DNA from: WHSW01 sp963759295
GTDB taxonomy: Bacteria; Actinomycetota; Thermoleophilia; Solirubrobacterales; 70-9
DNA length: 64,000 nucleotides
NCBI GenBank assembly: GCA_963759295.1
Contig: CAVWYT010000016.1
Location: 124,001 to 188,000 of the forward strand
Direction of reading: 5' to 3'
Shown: positions 8,290 to 16,574 of the stretch, one piece after another
Numbering within the stretch: the stretch's first letter is position 1
Layout of the letters: each line of letters opens with the position of its first letter
The notes under the pieces: model-generated
The model's input: the letters and a program-made list of their open reading frames with translations, nothing else
Database searches by the model: none
Told to the model about the DNA's origin: nothing
Position numbers and translations under genes: made by a program

Positions 8290-8320
8290 CGTCCGCGATC
8301 AACCCTAGGTTTGGAGCCAG

Positions 8321-9550
8321 ATGGAAGTAGAGATCGGACGCGGCAAGAAGGGCAGGCGGGCGTACGGGTTCGACGACATCGCGATCGTGCCGTCGCGGCG
8401 CACCCGCGACCCCGACGACGTCGACATCTCGTGGACGCTCGGCCCGTACCGGTTCGAGCTGCCGCTGCTCGCCTCGGCGATGGACGGCGTCGTCAGCCCG
8501 CCGACCGCCGCGGAGCTCGGCCGGCTGGGCGGCCTCGGGGTCCTCAACCTCGAGGGCATCTGGAGCCGCTACGAGGACGCCGATTCCAAGCTCGCCGAGA
8601 TCGCGGCCTCGCCGCCGGAGCAGGCGACTCAGCTGATGCAGAAGGTCTACGAGGCGCCGTTGCAGCCGGAGCTGATCGCGCGCCGGGTGGAGGAGATCAA
8701 GCAGGCCGGCGTCGTCGCCGCGGGCTCGCTCACCCCACAGCGCGTCGCTCGGTACTACGAGGTCGCGCTCGAGGCCGGCCTCGACATCCTCGTCGTCCAG
8801 GGCACGGTGATCTCCGCCGAGCACGTCTCCTCGAAGTCCGAGCCGCTCAACCTCAAGGAGTTCATCGCCGAGGTCCCGGTGCCCACAGTGGTCGGCGGCT
8901 GCGCCTCCTACTCGACCGGCCTCCACCTGATGCGCACCGGCGCCAACGGCGTGCTCGTCGGTGTCGGCCCGGGCGCCGCGTGCACGACGCGCGGCGTGCT
9001 CGGGCTCGGCGTCCCGCAGGCGACGGCGATTGCGGACGTCGCCGCGGCCCGCGCTCAGCACATGCTCGAGACCGGCGCCTACTGCAACGTGATCGCCGAC
9101 GGTGGGATGCGCACCGGCGGCGACATCTCGAAGGCGATCGCCTGCGGAGCCGACGCAGTGATGATCGGCTCACCTCTCGCCCGCGCCGCCGAGGCCCCCG
9201 GCCGTGGCTTTCATTGGGGCATGGCCACCTTCCATCCCTCGCTGCCGCGGGGCACGCGCGTCGCCACGCGCCAGGACGGCACGATGGAGGAGATCCTGCT
9301 CGGTCCCGCGCACGAGAACGACGGCACCTTCAACCTGATGGGCGCGCTGCGGACGTCGATGGCGACCTGTGGGTACGAGGACATACGCGACTTCCAGCGC
9401 GCCGAGGTGATGGTCGCGCCGGCGCTGCAAACCGAGGGCAAGCAGCTGCAGCGCTCGCAGGCCGTCGGCATGGGCGCGAACGGCAAGGCGCCGGCTGCGA
9501 CCGACGCACCCGCACCCGTCGCGAACGGAGTCACGGTCTCGGATGCCTGA
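8321..9550 (+). CDS. guaB3: GuaB3-family IMP dehydrogenase-related protein
   Basis: A 409-residue TIM-barrel protein of the IMPDH/GMP-reductase family without CBS domains. Motifs in order are FDDIAIVPSRR, the conserved ASAMDGVV, the active-site loop VGPGAACTTR with catalytic Cys221, the phosphate-binding IADGGMRTGGDI, and the DGTM flap segment. The final 30 residues form an Ala/Pro-rich extension not seen in most GuaB3 proteins. GuaB3 occurs beside guaB and guaA in Actinobacteria and is thought to oxidise IMP to XMP or to regulate that step. It overlaps guaA by 8 bp. Confidence 0.9.
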   Translation: MEVEIGRGKKGRRAYGFDDIAIVPSRRTRDPDDVDISWTLGPYRFELPLLASAMDGVVSPPTAAELGRLGGLGVLNLEGIWSRYEDADSKLAEIAASPPEQATQLMQKVYEAPLQPELIARRVEEIKQAGVVAAGSLTPQRVARYYEVALEAGLDILVVQGTVISAEHVSSKSEPLNLKEFIAEVPVPTVVGGCASYSTGLHLMRTGANGVLVGVGPGAACTTRGVLGLGVPQATAIADVAAARAQHMLETGAYCNVIADGGMRTGGDISKAIACGADAVMIGSPLARAAEAPGRGFHWGMATFHPSLPRGTRVATRQDGTMEEILLGPAHENDGTFNLMGALRTSMATCGYEDIRDFQRAEVMVAPALQTEGKQLQRSQAVGMGANGKAPAATDAPAPVANGVTVSDA

Positions 9551-11231
9551 TCGCACCGTCGCCCCGGCCCCTGAGACCGAGGGCGACGTGCGGCCCATCG
9601 ACAGCTCGCGCGGCCCGCTGGCCGCCGGCGATCCGGCGCTGCCCGTCGCCCCGGCGGTCGAGGACGCGCTCGCCGTCGCGCCGCCCGAGACCGCCCACGA
9701 GGAGGTCCTCGTGCTCGACTTCGGCGGCCAGTACTCGCAGCTGATCGCGCGGCGGATCCGGGAGTGCGGCGTTTACGCGGAGTTGCTCGCTCACGACCTC
9801 GAGCTCGAGACGATCCGCGAGCGGGCCCCCCGGGCGCTGGTCCTCTCCGGCGGCCCCGCATCCGTGTACTCCGAGGGCGCGCCGGCGCTGCGGCGCGAGC
9901 TGCTCGATCTCGGAATCCCGGTGCTCGGCATCTGCTACGGGATGCAGGCGATGGTCCACGAGCTCGGTGGCCGGGTCGAGGGCGCGGTTGCGGGAGAGTT
10001 CGGGCGCACGACGCTGACCCTGACCGGCGACGGAGGTACGTTGCTCGGCGGCCTGCCGGCCGAGCAGCAGTGCTGGATGAGCCACCGCGACGCGGTCTTC
10101 GAGCCGCCCGCGGGGTTCACCGCGCTCGCCGCGAGCCCCGGCTCCCCGGTGGCCTCGTGCGAGGACGCCGAGCGTGGCCTCTACGGGATTCAGTTCCACC
10201 CCGAGGTCGTGCACACACCCTACGGCCAGCAGGTGCTCGACCGCTTCCTGCGCGAGATCGCCGGCTGCGAGCAGCGCTGGTCACCTGCGTCGGTGATCGA
10301 GGAGCAGGTCGAGCGCATTCGCGCCCAGGTCGGCGACGCCGGCGTCGTCTGCGGCCTCTCGGGCGGGGTCGACTCGGCGACGGCGGCGGCCCTCGTGCAC
10401 CGCGCCGTCGGCGACCAACTCACCTGCGTGCTCGTCGATCACGGCTTGATGCGCAAGAACGAGGCCGAGCAGGTCGTCGCCGCGATGCGGGAGCTCGGCG
10501 TCAACCTGGTCCACGTCGACGCCGAGGAGCGATTCCTCGCGCGGCTCGAGGGCGTCGAGGAGCCCGAGCGCAAGCGCAAGATCATCGGCGAGGAATTCAT
10601 CCGCGTGTTCGAGGAGGAGGCCGAGAGGGTCGACTCGGTCGGCTTCCTCGTCCAGGGCACGCTGTATTCCGACGTGATCGAGTCCGGGGGCGACGGCCGG
10701 GCCGCGGAGACGATCAAATCTCATCACAACGTCGGCGGCCTCCCCGAGGACCTCGGCTTCGATCTCGTCGAGCCCCTGCGAATGCTTTTCAAGGACGAGG
10801 TCCGCGCCGTCGCCGCCGAGCTCGGCCTCTCCGAGCGCGTCGTCTGGCGCCAGCCGTTCCCGGGTCCCGGCCTTGCGATCCGGGTCGTCGGTGGAGAGGT
10901 GAATCGCGAGCGACTCGGCATCCTTCGCGAGGCCGACGCGATCCTCCAGGAGGAGATCAAGGCAGCAGGGCTGTACCGCGAGCTGTGGCAGTCGTTCTGC
11001 CTGCTGCCGGTCGTTCGCTCGGTCGGCGTCCAGGGCGACGGGCGCACCTACGCCTACCCGATCGTGATCCGCGCCGTCACCTCCCAGGACGCGATGACCG
11101 CCGATTGGGCCCGCCTCCCCTATGACCTGCTCGAGCGCGTCTCCAACCGGATCATCAACGAGGTCGCGCAGGTCAACCGCGTCGCCCTCGACATCTCCTC
11201 CAAGCCGCCTGCGACGATCGAGTGGGAGTAG
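9543..11231 (+). CDS. guaA: GMP synthase (glutamine-hydrolysing)
   Basis: Amidates XMP to GMP using glutamine and ATP. The 562-residue protein has a class I amidotransferase domain (VLDFGGQYSQLIARR, nucleophile Cys131 in GICYGMQ, His/Glu in GIQFHPEVVH), an ATP-pyrophosphatase domain with P-loop S273-G-G-V-D-S278, and the C-terminal dimerisation/XMP domain (GPGLAIR, ending KPPATIEWE). About 50 disordered residues rich in Pro, Ala and Glu precede the normal N-terminus. The ATG lies within the guaB3 coding end, so the two genes are translationally coupled. Confidence 0.97.
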   Translation: MPDRTVAPAPETEGDVRPIDSSRGPLAAGDPALPVAPAVEDALAVAPPETAHEEVLVLDFGGQYSQLIARRIRECGVYAELLAHDLELETIRERAPRALVLSGGPASVYSEGAPALRRELLDLGIPVLGICYGMQAMVHELGGRVEGAVAGEFGRTTLTLTGDGGTLLGGLPAEQQCWMSHRDAVFEPPAGFTALAASPGSPVASCEDAERGLYGIQFHPEVVHTPYGQQVLDRFLREIAGCEQRWSPASVIEEQVERIRAQVGDAGVVCGLSGGVDSATAAALVHRAVGDQLTCVLVDHGLMRKNEAEQVVAAMRELGVNLVHVDAEERFLARLEGVEEPERKRKIIGEEFIRVFEEEAERVDSVGFLVQGTLYSDVIESGGDGRAAETIKSHHNVGGLPEDLGFDLVEPLRMLFKDEVRAVAAELGLSERVVWRQPFPGPGLAIRVVGGEVNRERLGILREADAILQEEIKAAGLYRELWQSFCLLPVVRSVGVQGDGRTYAYPIVIRAVTSQDAMTADWARLPYDLLERVSNRIINEVAQVNRVALDISSKPPATIEWE

Positions 11232-11256
11232 GCAGCCGGGCCGGGAGCCTCGCGGC

Positions 11257-12636
11257 TCAGCCGATCTCGTCCGCGGCCGCCAGCCTCGCCTCGATCTCGC
11301 GAGGCGAGTCGGGCTCGAGCGCGTCGGCGATCACCGACACGGGCCTCGCGTAAAGCGCGTACAGGAGCCCGGAGAGCAACGCCGCGCAGCCGAGGAACGC
11401 AACCTCGACGGTGCGAAACGCGGTCAGCGGCGAGATCAGGTTGAAGACGATGAAGATCGCCGCGCACGAGACCCAACAGATCGCCGCGCGTCGCGCCTGT
11501 CCCTGGGCGAGCGCCGCCTGGTTGAGCGCCGCCGCCGAGAGATAGAACCCCATCCCGACCGCGACGATCGCGAGCCCGAGCCGGTCGTACTCGAACTTGC
11601 TCGAGAAGGCGAGCTGCATCACCTGCGGGCCGATCGCGAGCACGCCGATGGTGACCGCGGTGGCAAACCCGGCGATCGTCAGCAGGGTCGTGTTAACCGA
11701 CAGCCGGAAGGCCTCGTCGCCGCTCGCGTCGCCGCGCGTGCGCAGCCGCGTGAGATGGGGGAGGAGGCTCGCCGCGATCGCCTGGAAGAGCAGCAGCGGC
11801 GCCCGCGCCACCATCAGCACGTTGAAGATGAAGCCTGCCGCGGCGGCGTCGACGGCGGCGCGCACGAACAGGGCGCCGGAGCTGACCAGCACCTGCTCGG
11901 AGAGCATCATCAGCAGCACGGCGGCCGCGAACGCTCCGCCCTTGGAGAGGGTGAACTCGGCGCCGGTGCCGGCGGCGATCCCATCGCCAGCGGCCGCGGG
12001 CCCCGGCCGCGGCTCGTGGCCCGCGAACGCGAACGGGATCACGGTCATGCTGGCGAGCGGTGCGATCGCGATCCCGAGCGCGACCGCGTCGATGCCGGAG
12101 GCGATTCCGAGCGCAACCGCAATCGGGAACAGGACTCGCGAGCCTCCCTCGAGCACGAGCAGGACCCCATAGAGGCCGAACTGGCGCCGTCCTGCGAGGA
12201 AGCCGCGGGCGTAGAAGGCCCCTCCGAAGCCGGCGAGCCCGACGACCAGGACCCAGAAGAGGACCTCGCTCGAGTCGAGCAGCCCTTCGGTGATCGGGCC
12301 CCTGAGCGCGAGCAGCACGATCACCGCCACGGCGACGACCGCCCCCTGGATCAGGGCCGCGGTCCGCAGCACATGACCGGTGCCTTCACCCATCTCCTCG
12401 TGCTCGGCGAGCGTCCGCGAGAGCAGCTGTTCGATCGGCCGAAACAGGGCCGAGGCGCCGAAGAAGACGATCGACCAGAGGACGACGATGGTTCCGTACG
12501 CGTCCTTGTCCAGGGTGTGGGAGGAGATCGCGATGAAGGCGTACGCGAGCAGCCCAGCCGTGCCGAGCGCGAGCGTCAGGAGGGCCGCGGAACGACCGTA
12601 GCTGCGCGTCTCGGCTGCCGCCGTCTCCCGACTCAC
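11257..12636 (-). CDS. polysaccharide flippase (Wzx/MATE-like, MOP superfamily)
   Basis: A 459-residue integral membrane protein with about 12 hydrophobic helices spread evenly over its length. The N-terminal pattern (ALLTLALGTAGLLAYAF, then DKDAYG) is typical of lipopolysaccharide/O-antigen exporters of the MOP superfamily. It probably flips a lipid-linked oligosaccharide across the membrane. The GTG start is set by the TAGCTT hexamer 6 nt upstream. No glycan cluster adjoins it, so the substrate is unknown. Confidence 0.75.
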   Translation of the reverse strand: MSRETAAAETRSYGRSAALLTLALGTAGLLAYAFIAISSHTLDKDAYGTIVVLWSIVFFGASALFRPIEQLLSRTLAEHEEMGEGTGHVLRTAALIQGAVVAVAVIVLLALRGPITEGLLDSSEVLFWVLVVGLAGFGGAFYARGFLAGRRQFGLYGVLLVLEGGSRVLFPIAVALGIASGIDAVALGIAIAPLASMTVIPFAFAGHEPRPGPAAAGDGIAAGTGAEFTLSKGGAFAAAVLLMMLSEQVLVSSGALFVRAAVDAAAAGFIFNVLMVARAPLLLFQAIAASLLPHLTRLRTRGDASGDEAFRLSVNTTLLTIAGFATAVTIGVLAIGPQVMQLAFSSKFEYDRLGLAIVAVGMGFYLSAAALNQAALAQGQARRAAICWVSCAAIFIVFNLISPLTAFRTVEVAFLGCAALLSGLLYALYARPVSVIADALEPDSPREIEARLAAADEIG

Positions 12637-12642
12637 GCGCTC

Positions 12643-12648
12643 AAGCTA
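12643..12648 (-). promoter_or_regulatory. -10 element TAGCTT, leaderless flippase start
   Basis: TAGCTT ends 6 nt before GTG 12636; there is no Shine-Dalgarno. Confidence 0.5.
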
Positions 12649-12657
12649 CCCCGGCGC

Positions 12658-13461
12658 TCAAGAGAAGGCGTCCCAGTCGCGCAGCATTGGCGCCGGGTCG
12701 ACCGGGCGCCCGTCGTGGTAGCCGTGGGGCCAGAGCTCGAAGTGCAGCTGGCAGAACTCGCCGCGCGCGTTGCCGGTCTTGCCGACCTCGCCGATGCGCT
12801 CTCCGGTGCGGACGCGGTCGCCCTCTCGCAGGGAGGTCGGCGACCGAAGGTGGGCGTAGAAGTAATCAGCCTCGGTCGCGAGGCCGCCGATCAGGACGTA
12901 GTAGCCGTACAGCGCGTCGCTGTAGCCGGTCGCGCGCACGCGGCCGCCGCGGGCGGCGAGGAGCGGCGTCCCGCAGGCGGCGGGAAGATCCTGGCCCTCG
13001 TGGACCCGGCCGCCCGACCGCGGCTCGCCGAACTGATCGCCGTAGGTGTGAGCACCGGCGACCGGGAAGCGATGATCGTGGAACTCGAAGCGGCCGGCGC
13101 GCGCGCCGCGGTGGCCGGACGGCCCGACGAGGAACGCGTAGGCGCCGTCGGCGGGCACCTTGCGATTGCCACGACGCCCGTCCCAGCGGCGCTCGTGGAC
13201 CTTGCCGGGGGAGAGGCGCTGGGCGTAGCGGCGCACCGGCGCCCCGTTCGACGCATGGGCGACGCGGACGACGACCTCGACCCGGCGCTCGGCGCCGAAC
13301 GCGTACCGCAGAGTCGCCGGTCGCTCGCCGTCGAAGTACACGACCTGCGGCCGGACGTGGGCTCGGTGGAGCTCGAAGCCCGCACCGGTCGGCCGCTGGG
13401 CGGCCGCCGGGAACGCAGCGGTGGCGGCGAGCGCCGCTGCGATCGCGGCCATCCGGCGCAC
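12658..13461 (-). CDS. secreted M23-family peptidoglycan hydrolase
   Basis: A 267-residue exported protein. A short signal peptide (RRMAAIAAALAATAAFPAAA) is followed by a beta-rich domain (residues about 30-130) and a C-terminal LytM/M23 domain with zinc ligands in HEGQD, a long lid, and the HxH-type motif QLHFELWPHG. M23 enzymes cut peptide cross-links of peptidoglycan. The GTG at 13461 or the ATG at 13452 could be the start; both leave a functional signal peptide. Upstream on the same strand lie a 53-codon ORF and an RNA-like element resembling the c-di-AMP riboswitches that control cell-wall hydrolases in Actinobacteria. Confidence 0.85.
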   Translation of the reverse strand: MRRMAAIAAALAATAAFPAAAQRPTGAGFELHRAHVRPQVVYFDGERPATLRYAFGAERRVEVVVRVAHASNGAPVRRYAQRLSPGKVHERRWDGRRGNRKVPADGAYAFLVGPSGHRGARAGRFEFHDHRFPVAGAHTYGDQFGEPRSGGRVHEGQDLPAACGTPLLAARGGRVRATGYSDALYGYYVLIGGLATEADYFYAHLRSPTSLREGDRVRTGERIGEVGKTGNARGEFCQLHFELWPHGYHDGRPVDPAPMLRDWDAFS

Positions 13462-13469
13462 CGCGCGCC

Positions 13470-13631
13470 TCAGCTCCAGGAATCCCGGGTCTTCGGCTGG
13501 TGGCTGACCGACGCCTTGGCGTGACCACCCTCGTACCAGCCCGGTGCGCCTTCGGCGCCGGTGATCGCGACGCCGGCCGCGACCCCGGTCACTTGTCGCC
13601 ATCCGCGCCCCGAGCGCGCTGCCGGCTGCAT
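13470..13631 (-). CDS. possible 53-residue small protein between leader RNA and M23 gene
   Basis: ATG 13631 to TGA 13470. The C-terminal half reads like protein, not GC-rich shadow translation: a Trp-Tyr-Glu-Gly-Gly-His stretch and a Lys/Ser/His-rich tail ending DSWS. A purine-rich AAGGAG lies 12 nt before the ATG. It ends 8 nt before the M23 GTG, so it could be a leader peptide or a small partner. The family is not recognised and it may be non-coding. Confidence 0.3.
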   Translation of the reverse strand: MQPAARSGRGWRQVTGVAAGVAITGAEGAPGWYEGGHAKASVSHQPKTRDSWS

Positions 13632-13640
13632 CCGCTTCGA

Positions 13641-13712
13641 CCTCTCCTTCTCCGGCCTGCGGGGTTAGCTCGGTCCCCCCGCTCCCGCCCTCCGGGGGGA
13701 TTCGGCAGGCCC
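13641..13712 (-). ncRNA. c-di-AMP (ydaO/yuaA)-like riboswitch element, compact or partial
   Basis: Read on the minus strand, the element starts with GCC-GAAUCC, ends GAGCUAACCCCGCAGGCC, and is followed by a purine-rich GGAGAAGGAGAGG. These match the 5' (GCCGAAUCC) and 3' (AGCUAACyCCGnAGGC plus purines) halves of ydaO riboswitches, and the outer arms can pair (5 of 6). The central part is only about 28 nt, a C6/G6 stem, versus about 70 in the canonical RNA, so the ligand pocket may be incomplete. It lies 180 nt upstream of an M23 hydrolase, the expected target class. Confidence 0.4.
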
Positions 13713-13806
13713 TCGTGCGGCGCCAGTATAGACCGGCCGCGCCCCCGCTCGAGGTCGATCGGGGGCCTGACCCGCGCCTCGCGCGGCCGGACGGCGCGCG
13801 CTCGAC

Positions 13807-13812
13807 TATCAT
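13807..13812 (+). promoter_or_regulatory. possible rplM-rpsI promoter -10 (TATCAT)
   Basis: TATCAT lies 72 bp before the rplM ATG. The leader contains the hairpin CGGAG (13827-13831) / CTCCG (13837-13841), which could take part in autogenous ribosomal-protein control. No consensus Shine-Dalgarno precedes the ATG. Confidence 0.35.
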
Positions 13813-13884
13813 CGTCCGGCCGCGCCCGGAGCGTGCCTCCGTGGAGCGGCTTTTCGTGCGCCCGAGGCGCATGCCGACACGCAG

Positions 13885-14322
13885 ATGAAGACCTACGTCG
13901 CAACACCGGCCGATCGCCAGCGAGACTGGTACCTCGTCGACGCCGAGGGCAAGACCCTGGGACGCCTGGCGACGCAGATCGCCGATCTCCTGCGCGGCAA
14001 GCGCAAGCCGGAGTACACACCGCACTGCGACACCGGCGACTTCGTCGTCGTCGTCAACGCCGAGAAGATCGCGGTGACCGGCAACAAGCGCAATGACAAG
14101 ATCTACTGGCGCCACAGCGGCTACCCCGGCGGGATCCGCTCTCGAACGCTCGCCGAGATGCTCGACCGCCGTCCCGAGGAAGTGGTCCGCAAGGCGGTCG
14201 CCGGCATGCTTCCCCGCAACCGCCTCGCTCGCCAGCAGCTGCGCAAGCTCAAGGTTTACGCCGGGCCCGAGCACCCGCACGCCGCCCAGCAGCCGAAGCC
14301 GATGGAGATACAGACCCGATGA
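13885..14322 (+). CDS. rplM: 50S ribosomal protein L13
   Basis: A 145-residue protein with the full L13 signature: DWYLVDAEGKTLGRLAT near the N-terminus, the GDFVVVVNAEKI strand, and KVYAGPEHPHAAQQP at the C-terminus. It is an early-assembling 50S protein. The ATG is the only start giving the normal N-terminus. Its TGA overlaps the rpsI ATG (ATGA), the usual rplM-rpsI operon. Confidence 0.98.
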   Translation: MKTYVATPADRQRDWYLVDAEGKTLGRLATQIADLLRGKRKPEYTPHCDTGDFVVVVNAEKIAVTGNKRNDKIYWRHSGYPGGIRSRTLAEMLDRRPEEVVRKAVAGMLPRNRLARQQLRKLKVYAGPEHPHAAQQPKPMEIQTR

Positions 14323-15107
14323 ACGAAGAGCAAGACCAGACGCCAGACGCCCCCGAGCCCGAGCAGCCGCAGGGCGAGCCCGAGCCGGAGCAGCCGCAGG
14401 CGGCCGAGCCGGAGGAGTCGCAGGCCGCCGAGCCCGAGCCCGAGCCGGAGGAGCCGCCGCGAGCCGGAGCGAGGCCGCCGAGAGCCCGGGGCCGAGGAGC
14501 CGCCGAGAGCCGACCGCCGGCGGCCGAGCGGCCGAAGGCCAAGGACCAGCCGCCCGGCGCCGAGCTAGAGCCGATCGCGATCGAGCCGGAGCGCGAGCTC
14601 GACGCCGAGGAGCGCGCCCGGCTGGAGGCCGAGGAGGAGGAGCGCGCCCGGCTCGAGGCCGAGCGCGACGCCGGCGATGCGCCCGTGGCCCGCAGCGGCC
14701 CGCGCGTCGAGGTCCCCGCCGGCAAGCAGGTGCAGGCGACGGGCAAGCGAAAGAGCTCGATCGCACGGGTCGTCCTTCGCGCCGGCAGCGGCACGATCGA
14801 GGTCAACGATCGCCCGCTGGACGAGTACTTCCCGCGTCAGAACCTGCGCAGCGTCGCACGCCAGCCACTGCTCACCGCCGGATACGAGAAGACGGTCGAC
14901 GTCCGCATCCGGGTCCACGGCGGCGGGATCTCCGGTCAGGCGGGCGCAGTCCGTCACGGGATCGCCCGGGCCCTGTGCGAGGTCGATCCGGAGCTCCGTC
15001 CCGAGCTCAAGCGCCGCGGGCTGCTGACCCGCGACGCGCGCAAGAAGGAGCGCCGCAAGGCCGGGCTCAAGAAAGCGCGCAAGCGGCCGCAGTTCTCCAA
15101 GCGCTGA
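14319..15107 (+). CDS. rpsI: 30S ribosomal protein S9 with a long acidic N-terminal extension
   Basis: The last 128 or so residues are a normal S9 (GKRKSSIARVVLRAGSG, then the C-terminal KKARKRPQFSKR that reaches the P-site tRNA). About 130 residues precede it: repeats of Glu-Pro-Glu-Gln-Pro-Gln type, an Arg/Pro patch, then a charged helix (EERARLEAEEEERARLEAE). The extension is in frame with an ATGA overlap to rplM and has no internal start close to the S9 core, so it is probably translated. Shorter S9 extensions occur in other actinobacteria; this one is unusually long and acidic. Confidence 0.95.
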   Translation: MNEEQDQTPDAPEPEQPQGEPEPEQPQAAEPEESQAAEPEPEPEEPPRAGARPPRARGRGAAESRPPAAERPKAKDQPPGAELEPIAIEPERELDAEERARLEAEEEERARLEAERDAGDAPVARSGPRVEVPAGKQVQATGKRKSSIARVVLRAGSGTIEVNDRPLDEYFPRQNLRSVARQPLLTAGYEKTVDVRIRVHGGGISGQAGAVRHGIARALCEVDPELRPELKRRGLLTRDARKKERRKAGLKKARKRPQFSKR

Positions 15108-15173
15108 GGGCCTGCCAAGCTGCGCGTTTCGGCGTCTGCATCCTCGGCGCGTCGCGCAGATTCTCGTCCGCAG

Positions 15174-16511
15174 ATGACTCCACCGAAGAAGCTGTTCGGA
15201 ACCGATGGCGTCCGTGGGGTCGCCGGCGACTCGGTGACCGCCGAGCTCGCGCTGGCGCTTGGCCGGGCGGCCGCGGTCGAGTGCGACGCGGGCCGCCCGC
15301 AGGTGCTCGTCCTTCGCGACACGCGCGAATCAGGATCGATGCTCGAGGCCGGTCTGTCGGCCGGGCTCGCCGCGTCGGGGGCGGACGTGCTGCTGGCGGG
15401 CGTCCTGCCGACTCCCGCCGCTTCGGTCCTGGTTCGTCGGCTCGGCCTCGACCTTGCGGCGGTGATCTCCGCCTCCCACAACCCGTGGCGCGACAACGGG
15501 ATCAAGTTCTTCGGCGCCGACGGTCGCAAGCTCGACGACGACGTCGAGCAGGCGATCGAGCGGCGGGTGGTCGGCGGGGCCGCCTCGGAAGGCGTCGCCG
15601 CGCTCGAGCCGGGCACCGCGGGACGCGTGCGTGTGCTCGAGGGGGCCCTCGACGATTACCTGCGAGAGCTGCAGCGCACATTCCCCGTCGATCTCTCCGG
15701 GCTGCGCATCGTCCTCGACTGCGCCAACGGGGCCACCTACCGCGCGGCGCCCGCGATATTCACCCGGCTTGGCGCCGAGGTCGAGGCGCTCGGCGACGCG
15801 CCCGACGGCCGCAACATCAACGACGCCTGCGGATCCACCGACCCTGAGCGCCTCGCGGAGCGGGTCGTCGCCAGCGGCGCCGAGATCGGCTTCGCGTTCG
15901 ACGGCGACGGCGACCGGATGGTGGCCGTCGACGCCGGTGGGGTCGTCCGGGACGGCGATGAGCTGATCGCGCTGATCGCACGCCATCTCGCGGCGACCGA
16001 GGCGCTTCCCGGCGGCGTCGCCGTGACGGTGATGACCAACCTCGGCTTCCACGAGGCGATGAGCGAGGCGGGGATCGAGGTGGCGACGACCCCGGTCGGC
16101 GACCGGCACGTGGTCGCGGAGCTCGAGCGCCGGGACTGGACCCTGGGCGGCGAGCAGTCCGGACACCTGATCTGGACCGACTATGCGCCCACCGGGGACG
16201 GCATCGCCGCGGCCCTGCTCGCGGTTCGCGCGCTCGGCGGCGAGTCGCTCGCCGATGCCGTGCCGATGAACCGCCTCCCGCAGGTGCTGATCAATGTCGA
16301 GATCGCCGACCGCGACGCGATCCCGGGCGCGAAGCCGCTCTGGGACGCGGTCGAGGCGGAGGACGCCGCGCTCGCGGGAAGCGGCCGCGTCCTCGTGCGC
16401 CCGTCGGGCACCGAGCCGCTGCTCAGGGTGATGGTCGAGGCCCACGAGCGCGACCAGGCGGAGCGCGCCTGCGCGCGCCTGGTCGAGGTCGTCCGCCGCG
16501 AGCTCGGCTGA
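15174..16511 (+). CDS. glmM: phosphoglucosamine mutase
   Basis: Interconverts glucosamine-6-phosphate and glucosamine-1-phosphate for UDP-GlcNAc synthesis. The 445-residue protein has KLFGTDGVRG at the start, the phospho-serine loop SASHNPWRDNG (Ser101), the magnesium loop DGDGDR, the sugar loop GGEQSGHLI, and the phosphate-binding RPSGTEPLLRV. The length is normal. It lies 64 bp before glmS, which makes the substrate, so the two steps of the pathway are adjacent. Confidence 0.97.
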   Translation: MTPPKKLFGTDGVRGVAGDSVTAELALALGRAAAVECDAGRPQVLVLRDTRESGSMLEAGLSAGLAASGADVLLAGVLPTPAASVLVRRLGLDLAAVISASHNPWRDNGIKFFGADGRKLDDDVEQAIERRVVGGAASEGVAALEPGTAGRVRVLEGALDDYLRELQRTFPVDLSGLRIVLDCANGATYRAAPAIFTRLGAEVEALGDAPDGRNINDACGSTDPERLAERVVASGAEIGFAFDGDGDRMVAVDAGGVVRDGDELIALIARHLAATEALPGGVAVTVMTNLGFHEAMSEAGIEVATTPVGDRHVVAELERRDWTLGGEQSGHLIWTDYAPTGDGIAAALLAVRALGGESLADAVPMNRLPQVLINVEIADRDAIPGAKPLWDAVEAEDAALAGSGRVLVRPSGTEPLLRVMVEAHERDQAERACARLVEVVRRELG

Positions 16512-16534
16512 GCAGCGCCCGGTACGGAGTCGAC

Positions 16535-16562
16535 TACCCTGAACCACCTTCTGATGCGGAGG
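16535..16562 (+). promoter_or_regulatory. glmS upstream signals: TACCCT hexamer and GGAGG site
   Basis: TACCCT (16535-16540) is a possible -10. GGAGG (16558-16562) lies 12 nt before the ATG of glmS, so this gene appears to have a leader, unlike most neighbours. No ribozyme-like glmS leader was seen. Confidence 0.4.
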
Positions 16563-16574
16563 CTCGGACGATAG

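Noticed and set aside
11122..13524. 800-codon open frame on the + strand opposite the flippase and the M23 gene
   Set aside because: Antisense shadow of two well-supported minus-strand genes; composition is Arg/Asp/Gly-rich with no domain.
14319..14500. Glu-Pro-Gln repeats as a DNA repeat or CRISPR-like array
   Set aside because: The repeats are coding-level, irregular and in frame with rpsI.
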